Assembly (NCBI RefSeq): GCF_020497125.1
Contig: NC_059075.1
Span: 28,432,003-28,496,002 of the forward strand
Source of the DNA: Mauremys mutica
Taxonomy: Eukaryota > Chordata > Testudines > Geoemydidae
Reading direction: 5' to 3'
Length of the DNA: 64,000 bases
The stretch's first letter is position 1, and each line of letters begins with the position of its first letter. Below are positions 1 to 11,279 of this stretch, in pieces. Under the pieces are notes generated by a model, which saw only the letters and a program-made list of their open reading frames with translations, was not told the DNA's origin and searched no databases. A program made the position numbers and the translations under genes.

Positions 1-189
1 CCACGCCCCCCTGCCAGAGCGAGAGCCCAGCATTCAGCTCCCCAGCCTGGGCGCAGGATGGACTTGTGAAGGCAAAGCAGGTGACACGCTCCTATTGCCC
101 TGTTGCAATTGCACTTGGCCCGCTGCTGCATGCCAGGGACTGGAGAGGAGAGCGCCCATTTCACCTTGCAGCTCTTTGAATCCTACTCC
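1..189. other. Unassigned flank of minisatellite
   Basis: GC-rich sequence before the first clear repeat unit. I see no gene, known repeat or splice-like structure in it. Confidence 0.5.
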
Positions 190-2429
190 GACCCCCTTCC
201 CCTCCCCAGCCAAACCCGATCCCCCCAGTGACCGACCCCGGTCTGCTCCCCTTCCCCTCCCCAGCCAAACCCGATCCTCCCAGTGACCGACCCCGGTCTG
301 CTCCCCTTCCCCTCCCCAGCCAAACCCGATCCCCCCAGTGACCGACTCCGGTCTGCTTCCCTTCTCCTCCCCAGCCAAACCCGATCCCCCCAGTGACCGA
401 CCCCGGTCTGCTTCCCTTCCCCTCCCCAGCCAAACCCGATCCTCCCAGTGACCGACCCCGGTCTGCTCCCCTTCCCCTCCCCAGCCAAACCCGATCCCCC
501 CAGTGACTGACCCCGGTCTGCTCCCCTTCCCCTCCCCAGCCAAACCCGATCCTCCCAGTGACCGACCCCGGTCTGCTCCCCTTCCCCTCCCCAGCCAAAC
601 CCGATCCCCCCAGTGACCGACCCCGGTCTGCTCCCCTTCCCCTCCCCAGCCAAACCCGATACCCCCAGTGACCGACTCCGGTCTGCTCCCCTTCCCCTCC
701 CCAGCCAAACCCGATCCTCCCAGTGACCGACCCCGGTCTGCTCCCCTTCCCCTCCCCAGCCAAACCCGATCCTCCCAGTGACCGACCCCGGTCTGCTCCC
801 CTTCCCCTCCCCAGCCAAACCCGATCCCCCCAGTGACCGACCCCGGTCTGCTCCCCTTCCCCTCCCCAGCCAAACCCGATCCCCCCAGTGACCGACTCCG
901 GTCTGCTCCCCTTCCCCTCCCCAGCCAAACCCGATCCTCCCAGTGACCGACCCCGGTCTGCTCCCCTTCCCCTCCCCAGCCAAACCCGATCCTCCCAGTG
1001 ACCGACCCCGGTCTGCTTCCCTTCCCCTCCCCAGCCAAACCCGATCCTCCCAGTGACCGACCCCGGTCTGCTCCCCTTCCCCTCCCCAGCCAAACCCGAT
1101 CCTCCCAGTGACCGACCCCGGTCTGCTTCCCTTCCCCTCCCCAGCCAAACCCGATCCTCCCAGTGACCGACCCCGGTCTGCTTCCCTTCCCCTCCCCAGC
1201 CAAACCCGATCCCCCCAGTGACCGACCCCGGTCTGCTCCCCTTCCCCTCCCCAGCCAAACCCGATCCCCCCAGTGACCGACCCCGGTCTGCTCCCCTTCC
1301 CCTCCCCAGCCAAACCCGATCCCCCCAGTGACCGACCCCGGTCTGCTTCCCTTCCCCTCCCCAGCCAAACCCGATCCCCCCAGTGACCGACCCCGGTCTG
1401 CTTCCCTTCCCCTCCCCAGCCAAACCCGATCCCCCCAGTGACCGACCCCGGTCTGCTTCCCTTCCCCTCCCCAGCCAAACCCGATCCTCCCAGTGACCGA
1501 CCCCGGTCTGCTTCCCTTCCCCTCCCCAGCCAAACCCGATCCTCCCAGTGACCGACCCCGGTCTGCTTCCCTTCCCCTCCCCAGCCAAACCCGATCCCCC
1601 CAGTGACCGACCCCGGTCTGCTTCCCTTCCCCTCCCCAGCCAAACCCGATCCCCCCAGTGACCGACCCCGGTCTGCTTCCCTTCCCCTCCCCAGCCAAAC
1701 CCGATCCCCCCAGTGACCGACCCCGGTCTGCTTCCCTTCCCCTCCCCAGCCAAACCCGATCCTCCCAGTGACCGACCCCGGTCTGCTCCCCTTCCCCTCC
1801 CCAGCCAAACCCGATCCTCCCAGTGACCGACCCCGGTCTGCTTCCCTTCCCCTCCCCAGCCAAACCCGATCCTCCCAGTGACCGACCCCGGTCTGCTACC
1901 CTCCCCCTCCCCAGCCAAACCCGATCCTCCCAGTGACCGACCCCGGTCTGCTCCCCTTCCCCTCCCCAGCCAAACCCGATCCTCCCAGTGACCGACCCCG
2001 GTCTGCTCCCCTTCCCCTCCCCAGCCAAACCCGATCCTCCCAGTGACCGACCCCGGTCTGCTCCCCTTCCCCTCCCCAGCCAAACCCGATCCTCCCAGTG
2101 ACCGACCCCGGTCTGCTCCCCTTCCCCTCCCCAGCCAAACCCGATCCCCCCAGTGACCGACCCCGGTCTGCTCCCCTTCCCCTCCCCAGCCAAACCCGAT
2201 CCTCCCAGTTACTGAACTGGTCTGCTTCCCTTCCCCTCCCCAGCCAAACCCGATCCTCCCAGTTACTGAACTGGTCTGCTCCCCTTGCACTCCCCAGCCA
2301 AACCTGAACCTCCCAGTGACCAAACCCAGTCTGCTTCCCTTCCCCTCCCCAGCCAAACCTGAACCTCCCAGTGACCAAACCCAGTCTGCTTCCCTTCCCC
2401 ACCTAATCCGATACCCCACTGATTCAACC
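190..2429. repeat. 55-bp C-rich minisatellite, about 40 units
   Basis: The unit around CCAGCCAAACCCGATCC recurs every 55 bases (for example at 481, 536 and 591). Units differ mainly at a few C/T positions, such as GATCCTCC versus GATCCCCC and CTCCCC versus CTTCCC; these variants are interspersed. From about 2205 the units diverge and change length slightly. The + strand is strongly pyrimidine-rich; the - strand carries several runs of three or four G per unit. Because 55 is not a multiple of 3 and the unit lacks stops on the - strand, very long open frames exist in all three - frames; these are by-products of the repeat. Confidence 0.95.
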
Positions 2430-2924
2430 CAGGGCCGGTGCAACCATTTAGGTGACCTAGGCGGTCGCCTAGGGTGCTGGGATTTGGGAGGCGCCATTTT
2501 CTTCGGCAGTGACCGCGGCGGACGGATCTTCGGCCACCCCGGTCGCCACCAGCATTTAGGCGGAGGGAGCTGGGGCAGGGGGGCATGGGGAGGGCCGCCT
2601 GCAGCAAGTATGGGAGGAGGGGCAGCACGCAGGGGAACTCCCTGCCCCAGCTCACCCCTGCCCCGCCTCCTCCCCTGAGCACGCTGTGGCTGCTTCACTT
2701 CTCCCGCCTCCCAGGCTTGCGGCGCCTAAACTGATTGGCGCTGCAAGCCTGGGAGGCGGAAGAAGTGAAGGAGCCACGGCATGCTCGGGGTGCTCGTGCG
2801 TAGAGCAGGGGTGAGCTGGGGCGGGGGGCTGCTGCTGGGGGGGTGCCTCAGGGTGGGGGTGCGGGGGGGTGGGTGCAAGGTGGAAGTTTCGCCTAGGGCG
2901 CGAAACATCCTTGCACCGGCCCTG
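2430..2924. mobile_element. hAT-type non-autonomous transposon inside the minisatellite
   Basis: The ends are inverted repeats (CAGGGCCGGTGCAA at the left, TTGCACCGGCCCTG at the right). The element is flanked by an 8-bp target duplication, ATTCAACC at 2422-2429 and ACTCAACC at 2925-2932 (one mismatch). Eight-base duplications and CAG-type termini are typical of hAT elements. No transposase is present. A strong internal hairpin lies at about 2704-2762 (GCCTCCCAGGCTTG paired with CAAGCCTGGGAGGC). The minisatellite resumes on the far side, so the insertion postdates the array. Confidence 0.85.
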
Positions 2925-3085
2925 ACTCAACCCGGTCTGCTCCCTTCCGCTCCCCAGTCAAACCCGATCCCCCACTGACCGACCCCAGTCTGCTCCCCTT
3001 CCCCTCCCCAGCCAAACCCGATCCCCCACTGACCCGAACCCAGTCTGATTCCCTTCCCCACCTAATCCGATACCCCAGTATGAAG
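2925..3085. repeat. Minisatellite continued (distal part)
   Basis: Two to three degenerate copies of the same unit (CCCAGTCTGCTCCCCTTCC, CCAGCCAAACCCGATCC) continue after the hAT insertion and fade near 3085. Confidence 0.85.
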
Positions 3086-3112
3086 GAGTATCTGCCATTC
3101 CAATTTTATAAA

Positions 3113-3913
3113 AACAACAAGGAGTCCGATGGCACCTCAAAGACTAACAGGTTTATTTAGGCAGAAGCTTTCCTGGGTAAAAAACCCACTTCTTCAGATG
3201 TATGGAGTGAAAGTTACAGATGCAGGCATTATATAAGGACACATGAAGAGAAGGGAGTTACCTCACAAGCGAAGAACCAGTGTTGACAGGGCCAATTCAA
3301 TCAGAGTGGATGTAGTCCACTCCCAATAATTTGATGAGGAGTTGTCAATTCCAGGAGAGGCAAAGCTGCTTGTAATGAGCCAGCCACTGCCAGTCCCTAT
3401 TCAAGCCCAAGTTAACAGTGTTAAATTTGCAAATGAATTTTAGTTCTGCTGTTTCTCTTTGAAGTCTGTTTCTGAAGTTTTTTTTGTTCAAAGAATAGTG
3501 ACTTTTAAAACTGTTATAGAATGACCAGGGAGATTGAAGTGTTCACCTGCTGGCTTTTGTATGTTACCATTCCTGATGTCCGATGTGTGTCCATTTATTC
3601 TTTTATGTAGGAACTGTCCGGTCCGGCCAATGTACCTGGCAGAGAGGCATTGCTGGCACATGATGGCATATATAACATTAGTAGACGTGCAGGTGAATGA
3701 GCCCTTGATGGTGTGGCTGCTGTGGTTGGGTCCTCTGCTGGTGTCGCCAGAGTAGATCTGGGGACAGAGTAGGCAATGAGGTTTGCTACAGGGATTGGTT
3801 CCTGGATTAGTGTTTCTGTGGTGTGGTGTGTAGTTGCTGGCAGACTCCTTGTTGTTTTTGTGGATACAGACTAACACAGCTACCCCCTGATGCTTGACAC
3901 CATGCAAGGCTCT
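3113..3913 (-). mobile_element. Penelope-like retroelement, 5'-truncated, with target duplication
   Basis: An 801-bp insertion flanked by an 11-bp direct repeat AATTTTATAAA (3102-3112 and 3914-3924). Read on the - strand it holds, in order: a short piece of element terminal sequence (GTGTTAGTCTGTATCC, about 3885 to 3845), a GIY-YIG endonuclease remnant, about 250 bp of 3' untranslated sequence, and the terminal sequence again in longer form (ending at the tract AACAAGGAGTCC near 3113). Terminal sequence on both sides of the coding part fits the repeat-flanked structure of Penelope-like elements. The same terminal sequence builds the foldback units at 7119-7307 and 58691-58887. Confidence 0.75.
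3488..3907 (-). pseudogene. Penelope-like C-terminal GIY-YIG endonuclease remnant
   Basis: The open frame encodes 139 residues. The first ~18 are translated terminal-repeat sequence, not protein. The rest looks like the C-terminal end of a Penelope-like polyprotein: a cysteine pair region (CSKPHCLLC), then NVIYAIMCQQC and RYIGRTGQ, which correspond to the GIY and YIG halves, followed by the HKRINGH segment with the conserved arginine and histidine, and EHFNLPGH further on. The reverse transcriptase part is missing. In Penelope-like elements this nuclease nicks the target DNA. The fragment cannot be a functional protein by itself; I call it a 5'-truncated retrocopy. Confidence 0.72.
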
Positions 3914-3924
3914 AATTTTATAAA

Positions 3925-5033
3925 TTTTATTAATAACAATAATTGGATATTATAAAGGTAGAATAAAATGTAGATTTTGATATGAAAGAATGAAGGAAGG
4001 AAGTGACAGTGTATTGTGTATAATGTATGTGATTTATTTTAAGATCCATGCTATGTTGTGCAAAGTGAAAACAATAACAATGTCAACACTGTCAGGTTAT
4101 TCATTTATTTTTATTAAATATGTAGTCTAAATAATGCAATTAATAAATTTTCAAGCCGAACGTGTATTAAATGATAATGAACAATGCCATATTATGCAGT
4201 ATTCATTTTTGAAAGTTTATAATAAGCAATGCTCCGGGGGGAGGGCTGGAGGTGGTAGGTGGAAGTTTCACCTAGGGCGCAAAATATCCTTGCACCAGCC
4301 CTGTTTCCCCCCCTGTATTAACTTGCTAGGTCCAGTCCTGTCAACAGTTTCTCAAGTGTGTTCATGTATGTGTGTGTATGTGCATGCCTACACTTAATCT
4401 TGAGGAAATCACCTAACTTCCGTGTGGCTCACTTTTTTCCAGTTGTGTTTTTTTTTTTAATTACAAGTATTTTCCTCACAAGGGATTTTTTAGGATTAAT
4501 TAATGGTGGTAAAGTGCTTGGAAATCCTTGAAAAAAAGTGCGAAAAGGCATACTATCAGTGACCAACAAGCAATCCAGATGGTTAATAGTAAAGCATGAT
4601 TTTCTAGGCACCATCTGAAGAAACAATGCTGTAGCAAGGTTTGCCCCACATTTAAAGAATCCTATATCACCAGTATGAAAAGTTGGAGCGCTTACTTCAG
4701 AACACACCACTTATAACTAAGGACTACATGGTATGGTATAACGTACACCTGCATTAATGGAGGGAAAACAAGCAGAGAACAGAACCTCTTTGAAAACCCA
4801 TTTGGGATTACTATTACAACCTGGTTGTTGCCTAAAATTATATTTCCCAAAGGCATCGCATTTGTTGAGTCTGCGTGGCTGTAAATGGGAACGCAGCAGG
4901 AAAGAATGTTGATATTTTGTAACTCTCGGCAGCTCACACAGCCAAGAAAATAACTGCACAGAACGGAAGAGAAACATTTAAATTGTTTTTCAAGATCTGC
5001 CCCCAAGACTAGAGCAGGTTGGGATTAATGTGG
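3925..5033. other. Intergenic, no gene seen
   Basis: AT-rich, unique-looking sequence apart from the hAT end at 4217-4302. I see no splice-supported coding sequence. Confidence 0.5.
4217..4302. mobile_element. Right-end fragment of the 2430-2924 hAT family
   Basis: The stretch GGTGGAAGTTTCACCTAGGG and the terminal ATATCCTTGCACCAGCCCTG closely match 2879-2924. The left part of the element is absent. Confidence 0.75.
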
Positions 5034-5041
5034 CCCTTCCC

Positions 5042-5773
5042 CAGTGGTGCAAGTAGAAATCATTTCTTGCAGTACTGCACTCATGGGAGGGACGTAAGGG
5101 GGGGAGCACGTGACCTCCCCACATGACTCCTCCCCGCCCATCCAGCCTGGGGCCACCGCGCTCTCCCCGTCCCCTCCCCATGATCCACATCCATCCCACG
5201 TTACCGGGGGTAAGAGGGGCTCTATGCTGGAGACTTCTGCTGTACTGACCCCAGGCAGGAGGACTCAGGAGATGCAGCTGCGTGGTAGGACTGGGGGTGG
5301 AGTTGGGGGCAGTACAGCAGCCATGCCGGAGGAGCTGCCAGTGTGGGGCTGCCCGGTGGCCCCGCCTGGTGGCCCCATGTTCTGCTCCTTTCCCTGTTGC
5401 GGTTCCTGGGAGAGCCCTGAGCTCTCCAGGGAACCACAGTTGGGAAAGGATCAGAACGTCAGCAGCTCCTCTGGCGTGGCTGCTGTACCGCCCCCAGCCC
5501 CTACCCTTCCACAGAGCTGCATCTCCTCCATCTGTACAGCAGCCCCGCCAGAGACAGTTCCCAGTGGGGAAAGGAGCAGAACACAGGCAGCTCCTCCAGC
5601 GGCTGTACCCCCCGCAGCCCTGTCCTCCGGCAGGATTACTGTACGGACGGAGGAGATGGCTTCGTGGAAGGGTTGGGCGGGCTCCTCGGTCTTTCTGGTA
5701 AGCCGTACCAGCTATAAATATCTTACTGGTACTGTATGGCATACCAGACTGTACCACTGTCCTTGCACCACCG
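5042..5773. mobile_element. hAT-type non-autonomous element, 732 bp
   Basis: The left terminus CAGTGGTGCAAG and right terminus CTTGCACCACCG are inverted repeats, and a perfect 8-bp duplication CCCTTCCC flanks them (5034-5041 and 5774-5781). The interior is GC-rich with degenerate internal repeats around GGGAAAGGAGCAGAAC. Long open frames on both strands here are compositional, with no recognisable domain. A truncated relative lies at 11898-12113. Confidence 0.85.
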
Positions 5774-5781
5774 CCCTTCCC

Positions 5782-7103
5782 TACCTGGCCCTGGAACTGG
5801 ATGGAGCTCAGAATTGGGGGAAGGAACAAGGAAAATGATGGGTCAATTTCTGCTCAATTTGTTTTCCCTTTGACATCAGTGGGACTGCCTGTCTGAGCAA
5901 GGTGAGAAGGTTTTGCACTATGTATGCACACCCATAGAGTGGATAGTAGCAAGCAAAGCACTTCCTCTTGAGCCTATTTATATAGAGTGTGAGTGTCTCT
6001 TATTCTCAAATAATTCCATCCCTTAAGGAAAATGAAGCTAGCTGCATCAGTGAATGTTTTTGTGAGATGTTTGACAATTCTTTAAATAGATTCTGGCCAT
6101 GGGATACATGCTGGTCAGGCAAAATGTTTCTTAACTGCAAATCCCTCTAAAAAAGAGGATGATTGGCTAAATATAATTTAAAAATTTGCTAGGTCTTGAC
6201 TCTTTGCATTTCTACATATAGTCTGAATGAAAGCTTATTCACTTAGAGACCTAAATGAATTAGTCCAAGATCTGACATTTTTCTCTTTTCAGGAAACAAA
6301 ATAAAATGGTTCTCAAAGGATCTTTATTAAAAAAAAAAATCAGTGCACTTACTCATAGCAGCACGAGTATAGAATTCCAGCCTGGTGCCTGGGGAGTAAC
6401 ACATATGTCGTGTTTTCCCTGCCCTTTATAGACTGACTCACAGGCACACGCTTTCATATTACTTCCTGAGCACTACACTACTACTCTATTATATTCAAAT
6501 TGTCACAGCTGGGGGAGGTGAAATGACAACCAGACAGAGCTGCAGAGCCCATTCCTTAGCCTATGCTCCAAACTGTGCCAGTAGATGGCATTATTTACAT
6601 ATCCACCACAGGGCTGAATTTTCAAAAGTGACTTTTAATTGCAAGTACTTTAATTTTTTGATGCACACTTTAATACACCGAGGGCCTGATTTTTCAGAGG
6701 TTCTGAGTCCCCATAGTTCCAATGGTCTTCAGCTGGTGTTGAGGACATAGATGGCCACTTGTGTCAGTGTTATGTGATAGAGTCTGGGACATAAAGACAA
6801 GTCTCTTGCCCATCACTCTTGTGTGTCGCACCTTTATGATAAGACCCCTAAAATTAGAGGCCACTTTTGAAAATTTGGACCCAAGTTGCCTCTTATCAAT
6901 ACATCACTGTCAAATGCAAATTATGATTCCCTTTTTTAATATTATAGCAATTCCTGTTAAATCTGCTGAATAAACATTTTATCCTATTTCTCAGTTATTG
7001 TAATGATAAGTTATTGCTTTTACTTAATCCACTTGTAATTTACCTGTTGCCAGCACCCTAAGCATTGGGCAATGAAAAGGATGCAAAATATCTTTACAAG
7101 CTC
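5782..7103. other. Intergenic, no gene seen
   Basis: AT-rich sequence. The segment around 6615-6745 (GCTGAATTTTCAAAAGTG, GGGCCTGATTTTTCAGAGG) resembles old dispersed amniote repeat sequence that also appears near 34500 and 54530. No exon is supported. Confidence 0.45.
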
Positions 7104-7118
7104 TAAAAGACTTTTATC

Positions 7119-7307
7119 AGAGGGGTAGCCGTGTTAGTCTGGTTCTGTAAAAGCAGCAAAGAATCCTGTGGCACCTTATAGACTAACAGACGTTTTGGAT
7201 CATGAGCTTTCGTGGGTGAATACCCACTTCGTCGGATGCACCCACGAAAGCTCATGCTCCAAAACGTCTGTTAGTCTATAAGGTGCCACAGGATTCTTTG
7301 CTGTTTT
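7119..7307. mobile_element. Penelope-end foldback unit with 15-bp target duplication
   Basis: Two inverted copies of a Penelope-like terminus meet near 7240: GGTAGCCGTGTTAGTCTGG through AGCAAAGAATCCTGTGGCAC on the left, and the reverse complement (GTGCCACAGGATTCTTTGCT) on the right. The unit is flanked by the 15-bp direct repeat TAAAAGACTTTTATC at 7104-7118 and 7308-7322. The right arm lacks about 15 bases present in the left at the hairpin tip. It has no coding capacity and is closely related to 58691-58887. Confidence 0.8.
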
Positions 7308-7322
7308 TAAAAGACTTTTATC

Positions 7323-10031
7323 TGTCAAATACAATGTAAGACATCAAGAGACATACGCAACTGAGTGCCCCATAAAGAGATCATATTCCAACTAATGAGA
7401 GGATCAACAGTAATGTTGGGTAATTTGGAACCTATACAGAGCAGGCCACATTCACTGCTGTCACAAACGGGCGCAGCTCTATTGAAGTCTTGAGTAGCAA
7501 TTAACTTGGCCCAGAATTACTATTCTGTATTTAGCCTGTAACATAAACGTAAAAGAAAACAAAGCATTTGTCACGCTGTTAACTTTGTAATGGATTCAAA
7601 TACATAAGCATGAGGATTGAGCTAGACAAACTTACAGAGATTGAAATTGTATCAACTTCTCAGTGCTTCCTTGATGAAAGCTTTGGTGTAACAAATTTAC
7701 CCAAGATGAATTACATGGGAGTTATATTAAAATCAGTCACTTTCAGGGATGAGTTTGCTCTGTATGTTGATATTAATAATTCACAGACCAAGTAACACAA
7801 TATTTTAGGCAGAGACTACTAAATAGGTCTACAGGAATAATGGAGGTTTAAATGGTTTTAAACTCGAGCTCCATAATAATAATAGATTTCATGTACTTTG
7901 AATCTGGAAAAAAAGATTCACCAGTAGATGGTGCAAATCTCTTGATTTGGCTTCAGAGTGTTGTGTAAGGAATATATTGAGTAAATAATAGTTTGATCTT
8001 GCATTAAAGTTTGCTTATTTATAGCTACTGAATTCATTAACTGAATGCTGATATTCAAATTATATTTTGTATTGTTCTTTGTCCAAGAATCAGAATATTT
8101 TATCCATCAATGCGTTAAGTCCTGGTTCTTTAGTACTTGGCCTGGTCTCACACAGTCCTTACACAGGTAGAAGTCTCAACACAATCAAAGGGTCCACTTC
8201 TGCCCTCAGTTACATGGTTTCAAACCTTATTGACTTGCCTGGGCAAAGACTGTGGGATTGAGCCTGTTGTGTTTTATTTGTTGGTATAGGGGTTCATTTT
8301 CTACACAGGAAAAGCAAATGCTGAAATCTTACATGCTGGTTGATTAAAACACCAATTGATTAAAGGCTTGATCCAGTAGTAGCATCTTCAAATCCCCCTG
8401 ATGTCAGCTGAGGGCATTCAACACTTCGCTGGAGTGCACTGCACCTTGCAAGATCAAGCCCAAAATTCTTATCACAAACTGAAGAAACCAAAGAAGAGTA
8501 ATTGAGACAAAACTCCCGCCTAACTCTCATCTCTCCCCTTCCACCCCCACCCCCCAAAAAAACTAAGTAGACCTGTTTTGTAGGGGGAGCTTAACCGAGT
8601 GGTTGGGCAATGCAATCCTTATCCCCCAGACCACAGCCACAATGCAGAGCAGCTGGGCAGTCCCTCTGTGGCTGTTATTGCAACTCCTGGGCTGTACAGT
8701 AGCAGCAGCTGCAGCCACCTATGGTCCCTTCATCTGGGGCTTTTGACCAGAAGAGCCATATAGTTTTACAGACCTACCAGCCCCATCCCTTCCCTTTCTT
8801 GGGACTTGTCACTCCCCCCTGCTGCAGAGCAATGCAACACAGTCTGTCTGTCATTGTCATTTTGTTCTTTATATTACAGCTGTTGCTTGGATTGGTTTTT
8901 GTCTCTCCTCCATGCTCTCTGCATCGCTTTCCCACTACCTGTTGGCTACAGAGCAGCACCATAATGATTCCATTGCATGACAGGCTTTTGGGGCCTTTGC
9001 AAGGATACGCTTTGCCCCTAAAAGAACATGGTCTATATACATATACAAACGGAGACAATTGTACACAGAGAGAGACGAAGGTAAGAAAGGAAAAAAAGAT
9101 AGATGTGCTAATTGGACCTGCTTTAAAGTTCATTGTGTCAGCCTGATGAAGGTTTAATTTGATTCTGTTACTCAGCGAAGAGATTCAAAATCAAGCCAGT
9201 TGTCTTTTGAAAGATCAGAAATAATTGGATGACAGTTGCTGGGAGGACTGGATTCACACTACCTTGAAACAATGCTATTCTATTGAAAGGCAGAACAGTG
9301 GCTAATTATCCATTGGAGAAAAGAAAAGTTCCCCCCCCCCCCATAAATAAGGTTGCTAATACTTCTTGAGGTAAAGAGTTTGTGTAACTCAGACCCATGT
9401 TTGCCCAGTTATAAATTTCCAAATGGCATGTTATTGTATGATCAAGGGGAAACCTAAATAACCTCCACTTCCTATGAACTTCTGTAAGTCTGTGTCTAAT
9501 GAAAATATTTGTACATCTAAGGGCAAGGTTTGCTCTGTGTTACACCCCAAGGAACTCAGTCGAAGTCAAGGAAGAATGCAAAGTGGTATCTGATCCATAA
9601 TGTCTGAAGAGAAGAGTTAAGAGTCTCCTGTGAGAGAGCTTTTCTTTTAGTCTTCAATCAAGTAGTGGAAATAGAGGTGAGCAGGTGGTCCTCTGTACAC
9701 TCTGCATGCCACTGTGCAGTGCTCTAGCTGTTCTATTTGGAGCAATACAGTAGCGGAACTTGTAGGCAAAGCAAGGGACTGCTCAGTGAATCCATTGCTA
9801 TGTCTGTCCATTACCCAGGTCTCCTATAAAGAGCACAGGGATCAGTAATGCTTACAGCAGTCAGAGCTGTTTTGTTGGTGCTCCGTGGCTTTGGGAGGTT
9901 TACTCCAATTTTGAGGATTTGGCATTAAAAAATAGAACTTTTTAAAAATGATGAAACAGGGAAAACTCAAATGTTGGGGGATAACAAAGTTGCTGAGGTA
10001 AAAGGCTCTGTGATGTGAGTACCTTGGGAGG
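7323..10031. other. Intergenic, no gene seen
   Basis: Mostly unique-looking AT-rich sequence with a C tract near 9330-9343. Short open frames (for example around 8721-9146) show no domain or splice support. Nothing else recognised. Confidence 0.45.
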
Positions 10032-10033
10032 TA

Positions 10034-10846
10034 CACCTCTACCCCGATATAACGCGGTCGTAGGGAGCCAAAAATCCCTACCATGGTATAGGTGAAACGC
10101 CGGTATATGGGATAGTGGTGGCAGGGCTGCAGCGGTGATTTAAAGAGCCCGGGGCTCCGGCCGCGGGGAGCCCCAGGCCTTTTAAATTTCCAGCAGCGCT
10201 GCCGCAGCCCCGGGGTAGCAGCGGCAGGGCTCCGGCGGTGATTTAAAGGGACCGGGGCTCCCCGCAGCAGCCGTAGCCCTGGGCCCTTTAAATTGCTGGC
10301 GAGCTCCACTGCCGCAGCCCCGGGGTAGCAGTGGCAGGGCTCCGGCGGTGATTTAAAGCAGTGGTCTCCAAAGTGGGGTGCGCAAGAGGATCCTTCGGCG
10401 TGCGCGGCAGGAGGAGCGCCGCCGGAGCAGTGCCACTTTTTTTTCCTCTTCAGCAGTTCGGCCAGGAGTCCGAACGGCTTTTTTTTTTTCCCTCTCCCCA
10501 TCCTTTTTTTTTTTTTGCTTTGACAGTTTAGCCGGAAGCAGGAGGTGCACGCGCAGAAAATTTTTACTGATGGGGTGCATGATCAAAAAAGTTTGGAGAC
10601 CACTGATTTAAAGAGCTCCGGGCTCCAGCTGCTGCGGGGAGCCCGGGCCCTTTAAATGGCTGGCGGAGCCCCGTTGCCGCAGCTCCGGGGTAGCGGCGGG
10701 AGGGTTCCGGCAGTGATTTAAAGAGTCTGGGGTTCCCCGCAGCAGCTGGAGCCCCAGACCCTTTAAAGCACTGCCGGAGCCCTGCTGCTACCGCGCTATA
10801 TGCGAACCCGTGTTATATCAGGTCGCGTTATAGTGGGGTAGTGGTG
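10034..10846. mobile_element. Tc/mariner-like MITE with expanded GC-rich interior
   Basis: The left end CACCTCTACCCCGATATAAC and the right end GTTATAGTGGGGTAGTGGTG are inverted repeats, with TA at both borders (10032-10033 and 10847-10848), as expected for a Tc/mariner-type insertion. Compared with the 189-bp relative at 53278-53466, the interior is enlarged by a tandem GC-rich module of roughly 100-110 bp (GGCAGGGCTCCGGCGGTGAT, then TTTAAA and GGGGCTCC) between about 10119 and 10800. A separate hAT is inserted in one module at 10359-10605. No transposase. Confidence 0.75.
10359..10605. mobile_element. hAT-type MITE nested in the Tc/mariner-like MITE
   Basis: Inverted termini CAGTGGTCTCCAAAGTGGGG and AGTTTGGAGACCACTG, with a perfect 8-bp duplication ATTTAAAG (10351-10358 and 10606-10613). 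247 bp, no transposase. It contains T-rich and A-rich tracts around 10436-10515. Confidence 0.9.
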
Positions 10847-10848
10847 TA

Positions 10849-11160
10849 TCTAGATTACACTGGAACAAACCTGTGTGTTGCTGTATTAACACGAGCATGT
10901 ACTCACAGATTTCCTCTGGGATCTTGTTTGAGATTGCAGCTCAACAGTGATTATATAAACACTTTAATAGACATGGTCCTAAACAGTATTGCAGTGACTA
11001 GATTTCAGGGGTGAGAAAAAAGCCCTCTCCTGTATACAAACTATAGCTTGTACCTTACATCCTTGAAGCAGTTTGTGATCTTTTGGGAATGAAAGGTGAT
11101 ATGAAAGTCTAAATTACTAGTATAGTACTATATACCATGTGCATTTATATCAAACTTGCT
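10849..11160. other. Intergenic, no gene seen
   Basis: Unique-looking AT-rich sequence between two copies of the Tc/mariner-like family; nothing recognised. Confidence 0.4.
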
Positions 11161-11277
11161 TTGATCTGCCGGAGTGCGCAGCGCCCCCCCCCCCCCCCCC
11201 GCCCCGGAGCATTGCTTTACCACGTTATATCCAAATTCATGTTATATCGGGTCGTGTTATATCTGGGTAGAGGTGTA
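11161..11277. mobile_element. Right half of the Tc/mariner-like MITE
   Basis: GATCTGCCGGAGTGCGCAGC, a C tract, then CACGTTATATCCAAATTCATG and the terminus GGGTAGAGGTG followed by TA (11278-11279) match the right half of 53278-53466 read in the opposite direction. The left half is missing. Confidence 0.75.
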
Positions 11278-11279
11278 TA

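Noticed and set aside
190..2429. CRISPR-like regular spacing
   Set aside because: Every position of the unit is repeated; there are no unique spacers, and the genome is vertebrate.
34..2698. Very long - strand open frames (up to about 845 residues)
   Set aside because: They are translations of the 55-bp minisatellite in rotating frames; no start context, domain or splice signal, and all three frames are open.
3488..3907. Host GIY-YIG nuclease gene
   Set aside because: Flanked by Penelope terminal sequence and a target duplication; the frame starts in the terminal repeat.
5110..5838. Overlapping long frames on both strands
   Set aside because: Lie in the GC-rich interior of the hAT at 5042-5773 and run across its border.
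9842..10501. 219-residue - strand open frame
   Set aside because: Crosses the Tc/mariner-like MITE and its nested hAT; composition comes from the repeats.
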